From positions 2,294,001-2,358,000 of the forward strand of contig NZ_AP018725.1 in the NCBI RefSeq assembly GCF_003967195.1: a stretch of 64,000 nucleotides of DNA, read 5' to 3'. The translations under genes and the position numbers were made by a program. Each line of letters begins with the position of its first letter. Positions within the stretch are counted from its first letter, which is position 1. The DNA comes from Sulfuriflexus mobilis (GTDB taxonomy: Bacteria; Pseudomonadota; Gammaproteobacteria; AKS1). This document shows positions 14,541 through 24,233 of this stretch, piece after piece. The notes under the pieces were generated by a model. The model saw only the letters and a program-made list of their open reading frames with translations. It searched no databases and was not told the DNA's origin.

Positions 14541-15497
14541 ATGCGGGGCATTTTTCTCGATAAAAGCTCTCTCGACCGTGACGACCTCGACTTTTCGGCG
14601 CTAAATAACGCCGTTGACACATGGTACAACTACGAGGTAACGGCGCCACATGAACTGGCCGAACGGCTGCGTGATGTCGAGGTCGTGGTGACGAACAAGG
14701 TGGTGCTCGACGAACAGGCCATCACCACGGCCAATGCCCTGCGGCTCATTTGCATCGCCGCCACCGGCACCAATAATGTCGACCTTGATGCCGCCCGCCG
14801 CGCGGGTATTGCCGTGTGTAATGTTGAACGCTATGCCACGCCCTCGGTGGCACAACACACCTTTGCCCTGATCCTGTCGCTGACCCGACGCCTCACTGAA
14901 TACGCACAGGCGATTGACCGTGGTGACTGGCAACGCAGTGAACAGTTCTGCCTGCTCGACTATCCGATACGTGAACTGAACGGGCTGACGCTTGGCATTA
15001 TCGGTTACGGTGAACTCGGCCAGGCCGTGGCCAGGACGGCGGCGTGTTTTGGCATGCACGTCATCATTGCGCAACGCCCCGGAGGCAAGGGCCCCGCAAC
15101 GGAGCGGGTAGACCTGGCTACATTATTAGGTCAGGCCGATATCGTCAGCCTGCATTGTCCACTGGCCGATAACACCCGTAACCTGATCGGTGCCGGTGAA
15201 CTGGCCCTGATGAAACAAGACGCCTTGCTGATCAATACCGCCCGCGGTGGCATTGTCGATGAGGTGGCACTGGCACTGGCCATTGCCGAAGGCCGCATCG
15301 GCGGTGCCGGTATTGACGTGCTGGCCGAGGAACCCCCAAAGCCTGACAGCCCCTTGCTGGCTATCGATTCGCCGCGCCTGCTGCTGACGCCGCACGTGGC
15401 CTGGGCAAGTCGTGCCGCGCGACAACGGCTGCTCGATGAAGTCGTCGAGAATATCCGCGCCTTTGTTCACGGCGAACCACGTTATCGCATCGTGTGA
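14541..15497 (+). CDS. D-2-hydroxyacid dehydrogenase, glycerate dehydrogenase-like
   Basis: A 318-residue NAD-dependent enzyme. The nucleotide-binding motif GIIGYGELGQAVA starts near residue 154. The catalytic Arg (NTARGGIVDE), Glu (LAEEPP) and His (LTPHVAWAS) are in place. ERYATPSVAQHTFALIL is the usual hinge. Sequence features are closest to glycerate/hydroxypyruvate reductases (HprA type), which interconvert hydroxypyruvate and D-glycerate. The substrate is inferred only. GCGTG-rich DNA and no strong Shine-Dalgarno sequence precede the ATG. Confidence 0.9.
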   Translation: MRGIFLDKSSLDRDDLDFSALNNAVDTWYNYEVTAPHELAERLRDVEVVVTNKVVLDEQAITTANALRLICIAATGTNNVDLDAARRAGIAVCNVERYATPSVAQHTFALILSLTRRLTEYAQAIDRGDWQRSEQFCLLDYPIRELNGLTLGIIGYGELGQAVARTAACFGMHVIIAQRPGGKGPATERVDLATLLGQADIVSLHCPLADNTRNLIGAGELALMKQDALLINTARGGIVDEVALALAIAEGRIGGAGIDVLAEEPPKPDSPLLAIDSPRLLLTPHVAWASRAARQRLLDEVVENIRAFVHGEPRYRIV

Positions 15498-15515
15498 GGT
15501 AAAAAACGCGTGGCC

Positions 15516-16286
15516 TCAACGACGGCTGGCCACCTCGCCCATGCCTGGCCGCTCACGTAAGAGTTGAATGGCCTGTGCAAAACCCTGGTCCGCGGCACGC
15601 CGCCACCACATCAGGGCCTTTTGCATGTCTGCTGTCACGCCCTGACCATTCGCATACAGGGCACCGAGATTGAACTGCGCCGCCGGGTCACCTTGCCTGG
15701 CAGCCATCTGCCACCAGGAAAAGGCCTCATTGGCATCCTGTCTGATGCCGTCACCCCTCAGATAAACAATACCGAGATTGAACTGGGCATTGAGGCTGCC
15801 GTTATTGGCGGCCCTGCGCCACCAGCGTACGGCATTCACGGTGTCCTGCACGACACCGTCACCGTTGGCATAGGCCACACCCATATTGTATTGCGCATCG
15901 ACGTGCCCATGTCTGGCGGCGCGCTGGAACCAGTGTGCCGCCATCGCCGCATTGGCCTCGATGCCGTTACCGCCGGCATCGTAGAGGCTGCCCAGATAAA
16001 ATTGCGCCTCGATATCACCGTTTTGTGCCAGCGGCAACAGGCGGGCATGGGCGCGGGCATAGTCCTCGCGGGCGAAGGCCAAAAGCGCATGGTGCAACAT
16101 GGCCTGCTCGACCGCCTGTCCATGTGTCATGGCCCGGTCTCCGGGCATGGCGGCCTCTGTGCCGGTAACAAGGAGCATGGCCGTCATAAAGACCAGCAGG
16201 GAAAGGATTAACGCAGGGCGCAGGGCTCGAGCAGGCGCGCGGCTTACGTTGGCGATATAACGGTGCGGTCGGGACTTGTGCATCAT
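15516..16286 (-). CDS. Exported Sel1-repeat (TPR-like) protein
   Basis: A 256-residue protein. An N-terminal signal anchor or signal peptide (LRPALILSLLVFMTAMLLVT) is followed by about five Sel1 repeats from residue 65 on: AQFYLGSLYDAGGNGIE, AQYNMGVAYANGDGVVQD, AQFNLGIVYLRGDGIRQD, AQFNLGALYANGQGVTAD. Sel1 repeats are protein-interaction solenoids. Location is likely periplasmic or membrane-anchored. The partner is unknown. Confidence 0.9.
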   Translation of the reverse strand: MMHKSRPHRYIANVSRAPARALRPALILSLLVFMTAMLLVTGTEAAMPGDRAMTHGQAVEQAMLHHALLAFAREDYARAHARLLPLAQNGDIEAQFYLGSLYDAGGNGIEANAAMAAHWFQRAARHGHVDAQYNMGVAYANGDGVVQDTVNAVRWWRRAANNGSLNAQFNLGIVYLRGDGIRQDANEAFSWWQMAARQGDPAAQFNLGALYANGQGVTADMQKALMWWRRAADQGFAQAIQLLRERPGMGEVASRR

Positions 16287-16438
16287 GTACTCCTGTCGTT
16301 CAGGCTGGGGATTACCCTCCTGTATAATCTGTATCGACCTCGACGCCAGAAATCTTAACCACAGAAATCCTGTAACTTCCTGATTCTCTGGGATATAGTT
16401 GTTACAAACTGTTAAAGATTCATATTTGGGACAATGCT

Positions 16439-17452
16439 ATGCGCAGAACGGGTTTTCTCTTGGGTCTGCTCGGCCTGGTCATGTTTATCGGCGGGGTGGT
16501 GAGTTTTTTCGTGGCCTACTTTCATTCCTCGCAGGAGAACGAGGCCGGACGCCTCCGCCTGCAGGTGAACCAGGGCTACCAGAGCGCCGCTATCCGGGTC
16601 GATAACCGGCAACGGGTGCGCCTGGCGGTACGCATGCAGGTCACGAGTCGTTCGGTGCAGGAAATAGACCGAGCAGAAGGCAAGGGGTTTCAGGCCCGTT
16701 ATCGTTTTCCCTTGCGGGTGGATGTGAAAGACCCTGAAGGCAAACTCCTGCATAGCTATGAATGTGATCTTGCCTGGGACCGTTGCGGCAACCGCTCGCA
16801 AAAGAACGCCGACATTAATAGTCAGGGTGGCAGCCTGCAGGTCACACACCAACTCGACAGCTTCGGGGTCGGCGCGGCCGAGGCGATTCACCTGGAGGCC
16901 CTGCTCGGTAGTGACAACCGCTACGCCGCCACGGCCAGTAACGTGCAGCTCATTATCTATGATCAGGTCGAGAGTCCTGGCGGCTGGTACATCAGTGGTT
17001 TTGCCTTATGCCTGCTCGGCCCGATCCTGTTTATTGTCGGCCTGCTCATGTTCCTCCTCGCCCCGACCGCAAAGGGCGCAATGCCTGCAGCACCCACCGA
17101 GGACACGCCGACGGATGTCAGTAGCCGCAACATGGCCATGGCCGTACACCTGAGTGCCCTCATAGCCTGGGTCGGAGTCCCGTTCGGGCATATCATTGGC
17201 CCACTGGTGGTATGGCTGACACAAAAGGACAAGTCCGCGTTTATCGACCGGCATGGCCGGGAATCGCTCAATTTCCAACTCAGTATCACCCTCTATTCGC
17301 TGCTGGCCTTGGTGTTGTGTTTTATCTTTATCGGCTGCCTGTTACTGCTGGCGATCTTCGTTATGCACCTGACCCTGAGTATCATCGCCGCCATGCATGC
17401 CAACGAGGGCCAGCATTACCGTTATCCGATGACGATCAGGTTTATTCCCTGA
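16439..17452 (+). CDS. Membrane protein with C-terminal DUF4870 domain
   Basis: A 337-residue protein. TM1 is at residues 5-27. A beta-rich extracytoplasmic part with Cys104/Cys111-like residues (YECDLAWDRCG) follows. TM2 lies near residues 182-205. The C-terminal DUF4870/Tic20-like domain is recognised by MAMAVHLSALIAWVGVPFGH, VVWLTQKDKSAFIDRHGRES and LNFQLSITLY plus two further helices. DUF4870 usually stands alone at about 110 residues; here it is fused to an N-terminal membrane-anchored sensor-like half. The function is unknown. Confidence 0.85.
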   Translation: MRRTGFLLGLLGLVMFIGGVVSFFVAYFHSSQENEAGRLRLQVNQGYQSAAIRVDNRQRVRLAVRMQVTSRSVQEIDRAEGKGFQARYRFPLRVDVKDPEGKLLHSYECDLAWDRCGNRSQKNADINSQGGSLQVTHQLDSFGVGAAEAIHLEALLGSDNRYAATASNVQLIIYDQVESPGGWYISGFALCLLGPILFIVGLLMFLLAPTAKGAMPAAPTEDTPTDVSSRNMAMAVHLSALIAWVGVPFGHIIGPLVVWLTQKDKSAFIDRHGRESLNFQLSITLYSLLALVLCFIFIGCLLLLAIFVMHLTLSIIAAMHANEGQHYRYPMTIRFIP

Positions 17453-17509
17453 GCAGTCGCCGACCTGTATAGATAAAGGTATAATTGCCCGGTCTTATGG
17501 AGAACTGCA

Positions 17510-18835
17510 GTGAGCAAGACTGATAACCACCAAGCATTCGTCGACTGGTTCCGCCATTCCTCGCCCTACATACATGCCTTTCGTGGTCGCATGTTTGTCA
17601 TCGCCTTGGGTGGCGAGGCCGTGGCCGATACAGGGTTTGCCGAACTGGTACAGGACCTCGCCCTGCTCAACAGCCTCGGCGTGAAACTCGTGCTCGTGCA
17701 CGGCGCACGTCCGCAGATCGAGCAACGTCTGCGCGAGGCCGGGGCCAAGATCGAATACGTTAATGGTTTGCGTCTGACGGATGACGAGGCCCTGCCCTGC
17801 GTGAAGCAGGCGGTGGCCACCGTACGCGTCGAGATCGAGGCGCTGTTATCCATGGGCCTGGCCCATTCACCGATGGCCAATGCCAGGATCCGCGTTGCCT
17901 CGGGTAACCTCGTTACCGCACGCCCACTCGGTATCCTCGATGGTGTCGATTACCTGCACACCGGCGAGGTACGCCGCATTGATGTCCGTGGTATTGAACA
18001 ACACCATGCGCACAATGCCATCGTCTTGCTCTCGCCCCTGGGGTATTCGCCCACTGGCGAGGTCTTTAACCTGAGTGCCGAAGAGGTTGCCACCTCGGCG
18101 GCCGTGCAGTTGCAGGCCGACAAGCTGATCTTCCTCACCGAGGACAATGGTCCGAAGGGTGTGCGCAAACAGCTCTTGCGCCAGTTATCCGTGAAGGAGG
18201 CTGAACAGTTTCTTGCACGGAAAAAGAAACTGACCGGTGACTTCGTTCACTACATGCAAAGTGCAATTCATGCCTGCCGGCATGGCGTGCAGCGCACACA
18301 CCTCGTTGATCGTCACATTAACGGTGGCCTGTTACTGGAACTGTTTACCCGTGACGGTATCGGCACGCTGATCACCGACGACCTTTATGAGGGTACGCGT
18401 CGCGCCGGCATTGATGATGTCGGCGGCATACTCGAATTGATCAGCCCGCTCGAGGCAGAAGGGACCCTTGTGCGGCGTTCACGCGAGCGCCTGGAAACCG
18501 AGATTGAACACTTCACCGTGGTCGAACGCGACGGCCTGATCATCGCCTGCGCCGCACTCTACCCGACGGAGAACAAGGACTTTGCCGAACTGGCCTGCCT
18601 CGCCGTGCACCCGGATTACCGGAATGAAGGCCGTGGCGACACCCTCCTCGCCTGTATCGAACAGGAGGCCCTCGCCCGTGACGTACAACAGTTGTTCGTA
18701 CTCACCACACGTACCGCACACTGGTTCCGCGAACGCGGTTTCAGTCATGCCGGACTGGATGCCTTGCCGGTAAAACGCCGCTCGCTGTATAACTACCAGC
18801 GCAACTCGAAGATCTTTATCAAGCCTCTAGCCTGA
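17510..18835 (+). CDS. argA: N-acetylglutamate synthase
   Basis: A 441-residue enzyme for the first step of arginine synthesis (acetyl-CoA + glutamate). The N-terminal amino-acid-kinase-like domain has VIALGGEAVAD and KLVLVHGARPQIEQRL. The C-terminal GNAT domain has ELACLAVHPDYRNEGRGDTL. The length and order are those of classical proteobacterial ArgA. The start is GTG with GGAG seven bases upstream. A TATAAT at 17480-17485 could be the -10 box, but no good -35 box is visible. ArgA is usually feedback-inhibited by arginine through the kinase-like domain. Confidence 0.96.
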   Translation: MSKTDNHQAFVDWFRHSSPYIHAFRGRMFVIALGGEAVADTGFAELVQDLALLNSLGVKLVLVHGARPQIEQRLREAGAKIEYVNGLRLTDDEALPCVKQAVATVRVEIEALLSMGLAHSPMANARIRVASGNLVTARPLGILDGVDYLHTGEVRRIDVRGIEQHHAHNAIVLLSPLGYSPTGEVFNLSAEEVATSAAVQLQADKLIFLTEDNGPKGVRKQLLRQLSVKEAEQFLARKKKLTGDFVHYMQSAIHACRHGVQRTHLVDRHINGGLLLELFTRDGIGTLITDDLYEGTRRAGIDDVGGILELISPLEAEGTLVRRSRERLETEIEHFTVVERDGLIIACAALYPTENKDFAELACLAVHPDYRNEGRGDTLLACIEQEALARDVQQLFVLTTRTAHWFRERGFSHAGLDALPVKRRSLYNYQRNSKIFIKPLA

Positions 18836-18932
18836 GGACCGGGCCTTGCCCTGCCGTAAAGGCAACGCGACCTGTCGCTGGTGCCTCAAGATTACTGTCT
18901 TACAGAAGAAAAGCCGCTGACCGGTTACGGTC

Positions 18933-19412
18933 TTAGGCGTTTGAAAACAACAAGGGCTCGAGTTCCTTCAAGGCGCTTTCATAGACCTCGCGCTTAAAAG
19001 AGACGACTTCATTCAGGGGATGCCAGTAATCGACCCAGCGCCAGTGATCAAATTCCGGTTGCTGGCAGGTATCCAGGCAGACATCACGATCCTCACCGAG
19101 CAGTCGCAACAGGAACCAACGTTGTTTCTGGCCGATGCACAGCGGCTGCCGGTCATGCCGGATGAGTTGTTTGGGCAGGTGATAATGCAACCAGTCATGG
19201 GTCATACCGACGATCTCGACATGCTCTTGCTGCAGGCCAACCTCTTCGTGCAGTTCGCGGTACAGGGCCTGCTCGGGGCTCTCGTTCTCACGGATGCCCC
19301 CCTGCGGGAATTGCCAGGCATTCTGGCCAATACGCCGCGCCCACAACAGGTGATTGTCATGGTTGCAGAGAATAATCCCTACGTTGGCGCGAAAACCTTG
19401 TGTATCGATCAC
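18933..19412 (-). CDS. rppH: RNA pyrophosphohydrolase
   Basis: A 159-residue Nudix enzyme that removes pyrophosphate from 5' triphosphate RNA, starting decay by RNase E. The Nudix box is [20 protein letters not shown] followed by VGL. The opening [17 protein letters not shown] aligns with the family start, so the GTG at 19412 is preferred over the long upstream frame reaching 19562, which would overlap the divergent HAD gene. The C-terminus [17 protein letters not shown] is as in other RppH proteins. Confidence 0.95.
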   Translation of the reverse strand: MIDTQGFRANVGIILCNHDNHLLWARRIGQNAWQFPQGGIRENESPEQALYRELHEEVGLQQEHVEIVGMTHDWLHYHLPKQLIRHDRQPLCIGQKQRWFLLRLLGEDRDVCLDTCQQPEFDHWRWVDYWHPLNEVVSFKREVYESALKELEPLLFSNA

Positions 19413-19555
19413 AGCCCGTTCTACCCGATAAATCGTCCAATGGCACTTGCTGGCATTGTCACATGAATGCCCCATATCCGGCAAATGAGGGCATAATAGC
19501 GGGCCTGAATGCACCGTAGGCACCCTGTGGTGCTGAAAATGTCTGGAGACCTGGC

Positions 19556-20218
19556 GTGGCACTGGCGATTTTTGATTTGGACAACACCCTGCTCAATGGT
19601 GACAGCGATTACCTCTGGGGCCGGTTTCTGGTGGAGCTTGGCGTCGTCGATGGCGACTGGTATGAAAGTGAAAACCAGCGCTTTTATGATGAATACAAGG
19701 CCGGCACCCTGGATATCTTTGAATTTCTGCGCTTTTCCCTGAAGCCGCTGGCCGAGCATGACCTGCCCACGCTCAACGACTGGCATGCGCGCTTCATGGA
19801 GGAAAAAATCCGCCCGATCATGCAGCCCAAGGCCCAGGCCCTGGTTGACCGCCACCGTGAGGACGGTGATACCCTGCTCATCATCACCGCCACTAACCGT
19901 TTCGTGACCGCGCCCATCGCCGCCGCCCATGGTATTGACAACCTGCTGGCCACCGAGCCCGCCATGCAGGGCGGCCGCTACACGGGCGAGGTGGCCGGCA
20001 CGCCCTGTTTCCGTGCCGGCAAGGTCGAGCGCCTGAATCGCTGGTTGCAGGAGACCGGGTTCAACCTCGAGGGCGGCTATTTCTATTCCGACTCGCACAA
20101 TGACCTGCCGCTGCTGGAAAGGGTCCCACACCCGGTGGCCGTCGATGCCGACGATACCCTGCAACAACACGCCGAACAGCTTGGCTGGGATACCATCAGC
20201 CTGCACGACGGTGCCTGA
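19556..20218 (+). CDS. HAD-superfamily IB hydrolase, SerB-like
   Basis: A 220-residue phosphatase-type protein. Motif I is [13 protein letters not shown] (nucleophile Asp and general-acid Asp), motif II is [10 protein letters not shown], and motif III is [14 protein letters not shown] with a preceding Lys (GKVERL). A helical cap lies between residues 25 and 95. It matches the HAD-IB subfamily often called SerB-like in gammaproteobacteria; the physiological substrate is unknown. The start is GTG with GGAG eight to nine bases upstream, divergent from rppH. Confidence 0.92.
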   Translation: MALAIFDLDNTLLNGDSDYLWGRFLVELGVVDGDWYESENQRFYDEYKAGTLDIFEFLRFSLKPLAEHDLPTLNDWHARFMEEKIRPIMQPKAQALVDRHREDGDTLLIITATNRFVTAPIAAAHGIDNLLATEPAMQGGRYTGEVAGTPCFRAGKVERLNRWLQETGFNLEGGYFYSDSHNDLPLLERVPHPVAVDADDTLQQHAEQLGWDTISLHDGA

Positions 20219-20222
20219 TGCG

Positions 20223-20292
20223 GGTGACAGGCCGCGCCGATAGCGCGATAATGTGCATTCTTCGTCAAGGTACCGGGACGGTACCTGTCACC
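20223..20292. repeat. Nested palindromes before the diguanylate cyclase gene
   Basis: GGTGACAGG (20223-20231) pairs perfectly with CCTGTCACC (20284-20292). AGGTACC (20268-20274) pairs with GGTACCT (20280-20286). The two pairings share bases 20284-20286 and so compete. The sequence looks like REP-type palindromes associated with proteobacterial REP elements; a leader switch is a second possibility. Confidence 0.6.
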
Positions 20293-20326
20293 ATGACTGA
20301 ACCACTGCGCTGAAGGAGCTTGTCTG

Positions 20327-22705
20327 TTGAAATTACCCGGCACATTACGCAGCCGTCTTGTGCTTGCCTTCGCGCTCATGCAGGTCCTGGCGGTCAGCCT
20401 GCTCGGTCTTTTCCTCGTCCACCAGGGCGCGCGCAGCGAGATCGAGACACAACACAGTCTTGCCCGTAACCTCATGGCCCTCGCCGAACCCAACGTACAG
20501 CGCATGCTCACCTCACACCATACCGTTGGCCTGAAGCGTTACCTGGACAACCTCATTACCAATACCGGGGTCGCCGGGGTATTTGTCAGCAACCCGACCG
20601 GGACACTGATCTATTCCCTCGACCAGAACGAACCACCGGCAGACCTCCTGACCCGACTGTTTGTTGACAAAGACGAGGTCAATGTCGTACTCGAATCTAC
20701 CCTCACCGAGGATGGCGTCAGCCATGGTACCTTTGAGATCAAACTCTCCAGCCAGCCGATCAGCGAGCGTCTGCACAGCATCTTTATCAACAGCCTGTTG
20801 ATCCTTACTGGCCTGCTGTTTTTCACCATTCTCATTACTTACCGGGTGATCTCAAGCTTCACTGCGCCGCTGAAACGCCTGGTCAAGCTCGCCTCACAGC
20901 TCGGGCGCGGCGACTGGCAGCATCACATCGTCACACCCAAGACCGGTTACAGTGAAATCCAGACCCTCGGTAATGCACTCACCGAAGGTGCGCGTCTGAT
21001 GGCCGAGCAGATCAGCAACCTGGAAAACACCCAGGAAAAACTCCTCAGTAGCGAACAGCAGTTGCGTTCACTGGTAAACAATATGCGCGAGGCGCTGTTT
21101 GAACTCGACGCCAAGGGAAACATTTCGTTTTTGAACCCGGCCTGGCAACAGATCACCGGCTACAATGACACTGACTCCTATGGCAAAGCCTTTGCTTCGT
21201 TCCTGCCTGAATCCGAAGACCACAAACTGTTTCTCGCCGAGCACCTGCCCGAGCTCGACATCAGTAACCATGAGATGGAGATCCGTTCGGCCGACAACCA
21301 GGCGGTTCGTGTCGAGGTCGATGCCCATGCCACCTTTGACTCGCACGGTAACATCATCGGCGTCGTCGGCCGCTTTCAGGATATCAGTGAGCGCTTTGAA
21401 CTCGGTCAGACACTCGAGGAACACCGCCACCAGTTGTATCACATCTCGATCACCGATGAACTCACCGGCCTCTACAACCGCCGCCACTTTGAAAAAATCC
21501 TGGCGCAGAAACTGCCTCAGAGCCTGGAACAGAATCACTCGCTCTGTCTCGCCCTCATTGATGTCGACGGTTTCAAATTTATCAATGACACCTACGGTCA
21601 CCCGGTCGGTGACAAGGTGCTGAAGACTATCGCCAACCTGCTACGTACCATGGTAAGACCGAATGATATGGTCGCGCGCCTGGCCGGTGACGAGTTTGCC
21701 CTGCTGCTGGACAATACCGCGATCGAGGACGCCCATGACGTCTGTAGCGCCCTGCTGGAAAATATCAACAGTACCCGCGTGCGCCTGACCGTCGGCCACC
21801 TACAACTGCGCGCCAGTATCGGCATCTCGGTCGCGCCCTTCCATGGCAGCACGGTACAGGAACTGATCGGTGCAGCCGACGTCGCCCTCTACCACGCCAA
21901 GCGTCGGCACCGTGGCCATGTCGAGGTGCTCTCCACAGACCTCAGCCAGGGCATCATGGAGGTCTTCAGTCGCGGTTTTGAACTGCGTAATGCGATCGAA
22001 AACGGCGATATCGAACCGACCTTCCAGCCGATCACCGACCTCGCCACCGGCCGCCCCATCGCCTATGAAGTCCTCGCCAATATGCGCCGTGGTGATCTCA
22101 TGTTGCCGGCCTCGCAATTCATCATGGTCGCCGAAGACCTCGGCCTGGTCCGCGAGATCGACCTGTGTGTGATCGAAAAGGCCCTGCATCAGGCCCCGGC
22201 CGGGGTTGAATTGTTTTTGAATATCAGCCTGCTGTCCTTCCACGACAGTAACTTCGGCGGAGAACTGCTGCGCCTGCTCGGCCCCGCCTGTCGGGCGGGA
22301 CGCCCGGTGACCATCGAGATCACCGAGCGCGAGACCATCAGCCTCAGCGAGAAGATACTCGCCGACATCCAGGCCCTGCGTAAACAGGGCTGCAAACTGG
22401 CCCTGGATGATTTCGGCCAGGGCTATTCCACTTATAGTTATCTGCGCAGTTTCCGTCCGGAGTACCTGAAGATCGATGGCAGTTTTATTGAGAAGATCCT
22501 CGACAGCCACGCCGACCACACCATCATTCAGCATATTCATGGCCTCGCCCAGTCCTTTGGTGCCATCAGTATCGCCGAGAGCCTGGAGAATGAGGCCATC
22601 CGCGAGGCAGTGATGAAACTCGGCATCCACTGTGGCCAGGGCTATTACTACGGTCGCCCCAGCACCGCCGACAAGGTCTTTAACCAACCTGAGACCGCCG
22701 CGTAA
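20327..22705 (+). CDS. Membrane GGDEF-EAL protein with HAMP and PAS domains
   Basis: A 792-residue cyclic-di-GMP enzyme. TM1 (12-32) and TM2 (about 148-170) bracket a periplasmic sensor. HAMP is at about 175-230, PAS at about 245-360 (LFELDAKGNISFLNPAWQQI), GGDEF at about 375-540 and EAL at about 550-790. The cyclase site is RLAGDEFALLL, with an RxxD inhibitory site (RPND) five residues before it. EAL residues appear as YEVLANMR, LNISLL, EITERET, DDFGQGYS, YLKIDGSFI and ESLEN, so both activities are plausible. The start is TTG with AAGGAG eight bases upstream. Confidence 0.93.
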   Translation: MKLPGTLRSRLVLAFALMQVLAVSLLGLFLVHQGARSEIETQHSLARNLMALAEPNVQRMLTSHHTVGLKRYLDNLITNTGVAGVFVSNPTGTLIYSLDQNEPPADLLTRLFVDKDEVNVVLESTLTEDGVSHGTFEIKLSSQPISERLHSIFINSLLILTGLLFFTILITYRVISSFTAPLKRLVKLASQLGRGDWQHHIVTPKTGYSEIQTLGNALTEGARLMAEQISNLENTQEKLLSSEQQLRSLVNNMREALFELDAKGNISFLNPAWQQITGYNDTDSYGKAFASFLPESEDHKLFLAEHLPELDISNHEMEIRSADNQAVRVEVDAHATFDSHGNIIGVVGRFQDISERFELGQTLEEHRHQLYHISITDELTGLYNRRHFEKILAQKLPQSLEQNHSLCLALIDVDGFKFINDTYGHPVGDKVLKTIANLLRTMVRPNDMVARLAGDEFALLLDNTAIEDAHDVCSALLENINSTRVRLTVGHLQLRASIGISVAPFHGSTVQELIGAADVALYHAKRRHRGHVEVLSTDLSQGIMEVFSRGFELRNAIENGDIEPTFQPITDLATGRPIAYEVLANMRRGDLMLPASQFIMVAEDLGLVREIDLCVIEKALHQAPAGVELFLNISLLSFHDSNFGGELLRLLGPACRAGRPVTIEITERETISLSEKILADIQALRKQGCKLALDDFGQGYSTYSYLRSFRPEYLKIDGSFIEKILDSHADHTIIQHIHGLAQSFGAISIAESLENEAIREAVMKLGIHCGQGYYYGRPSTADKVFNQPETAA

Positions 22706-22757
22706 AAATTATTTCTTCTGTACTTGTCTGTTGTACAGTGCCCACCAAGGAGCCGCT

Positions 22758-23315
22758 ATGGGACACCGTTTATCAAAAATCTATACCCGTACGGGTGACG
22801 CCGGTGAAACCGGTCTCGGTGACGGTTCGCGTGTGGCCAAAGACTGCCTGCGCGTCGAGGCCTATGGCAGTGTCGATGAACTGAACAGCATTATCGGCAT
22901 GGTACTGGCGCATGCCATCCCCACGGCGGTCAGGGATTGCCTTGAGGACATACAACACGACCTCTTCGACCTTGGCGGCGAACTCTCGGTCCCCGGTTAT
23001 GAAAAACTCACACCCGCCTACAGTACGCGCCTGGAACAGCAACTGGATGGTTTTAACGCCGAACTGCCGATGCTTAAAGAGTTCATCCTGCCTGCCGGCG
23101 GCCATGCCACCAGTGCCTGCCACCTGGCGCGCACCGTCTGTCGGCGTGCCGAGCGTCGTGTGGTCAGCCTGCAGCGCGAGGAGGCCATTAACCCGGCCAT
23201 CATCACCTACCTGAACCGCCTCTCAGACCTGTTGTTTGTGATTGCCCGCGTACTCGCCCGACACGAACACGGCCACGAAGTACTCTGGCAACCCGGGCGT
23301 AATGGAGGGGAATGA
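22758..23315 (+). CDS. Corrinoid adenosyltransferase, PduO type
   Basis: A 185-residue enzyme transferring the adenosyl group of ATP to cob(I)alamin. The ATP-binding N-terminal motif is KIYTRTGDAGETGLGDGSRV; the second conserved block is ILPAGGHATSACHLARTVCR followed by RRAERRVV-like helices. The ATG at 22758 has AAGGAG five bases upstream and gives the family start, so the frame upstream to 22632 is not coding. No other cobalamin genes are nearby. Confidence 0.94.
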   Translation: MGHRLSKIYTRTGDAGETGLGDGSRVAKDCLRVEAYGSVDELNSIIGMVLAHAIPTAVRDCLEDIQHDLFDLGGELSVPGYEKLTPAYSTRLEQQLDGFNAELPMLKEFILPAGGHATSACHLARTVCRRAERRVVSLQREEAINPAIITYLNRLSDLLFVIARVLARHEHGHEVLWQPGRNGGE

Positions 23316-23456
23316 GGCGCCCCGCGCCCCGCAAAGGACCGTACCCTTGAAGCCTCGGGCAACGCCAGTATGTGCCCACCAGCATTGCGATTAACCCCCT
23401 TTCTGCGCGTCTTCGGCTATAATCGCTGACTGTTTGTTTCAGACCTAGAGTAGCCT

Positions 23457-24230
23457 ATGAAAGATCCTGTAGTTATCGTTGGTATGGGTGAGATGGCCGG
23501 TGTTTTTGCCCGGGGATTTCTGCGTCTTGGCCACCCGGTGTATCCCATCACCCGGGACACCTCGCTGACCACCATGGCCGGCGAATTGCCAACCCCGGCG
23601 ATGGTTCTGGTCGCTGTGGCGGAGAACGACCTGCACCCCGTACTCGAACAACTACCGAGTCTCTGGCAGGAGCGCATCGTCCTGCTGCAAAACGAATTGC
23701 TGCCGCGCGACTGGCGTGCCCATGACCTGGCCGACCCGACCGTGATCTCGGTCTGGTTTGAGAAAAAAAAGGGTCAGGACTACAAGGTGCTGATCCCCTC
23801 GCCGGTATTCGGCCCGCATGCTCCGCTGATCGCCGATGCACTCCATGCCATCGACATACCTTGTAACGTAATAGATCGGACAGAGGAACTCGAATACGAA
23901 CTCGTGCGCAAAAACGTCTATATCCTTACCACCAATATCGCCGGCCTGGAGGTTGGTGGTAATGTCAGTGAACTATGGAACAATCACCCGCAACTGGCGC
24001 GCGATGTCGCCAATGACGTCATGGATATCCAGGCAACCCTGGTGAATCATTCGCTCGACCGCGACAGACTGATTAGTGGCATGCTTGAGGCCTTTGAGGG
24101 TGACCCGGAACATGGCTGCATGGGACGCAGTGCCCCGACACGCCTGGCACGTGCCCTCGAGATCGCCGATCAAGCCGGGCTGGAAGTGAAGACCCTGCGC
24201 GCCATCAGCAAGAGACCGACACCGAACTGA
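23457..24230 (+). CDS. NAD(P)-binding reductase-like protein
   Basis: A 257-residue protein starting with the Rossmann motif VVIVGMGEMAGVFARGFLRLG, as in ketopantoate-reductase-like proteins. The rest (WFEKKKGQDYKVL, NVYILTTNIAGLEVGGN) is less familiar, and the substrate is unknown. A TATAAT at about 23412-23417 lies some 40 bases upstream. The gene is followed after three bases by the convergent ampE end. Confidence 0.7.
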   Translation: MKDPVVIVGMGEMAGVFARGFLRLGHPVYPITRDTSLTTMAGELPTPAMVLVAVAENDLHPVLEQLPSLWQERIVLLQNELLPRDWRAHDLADPTVISVWFEKKKGQDYKVLIPSPVFGPHAPLIADALHAIDIPCNVIDRTEELEYELVRKNVYILTTNIAGLEVGGNVSELWNNHPQLARDVANDVMDIQATLVNHSLDRDRLISGMLEAFEGDPEHGCMGRSAPTRLARALEIADQAGLEVKTLRAISKRPTPN

Positions 24231-24233
24231 GCC

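Noticed and set aside
21800-22687. A 295-codon open frame opposite the EAL domain
   Set aside because: A shadow of the EAL coding sequence; no start signal and low-complexity translation.
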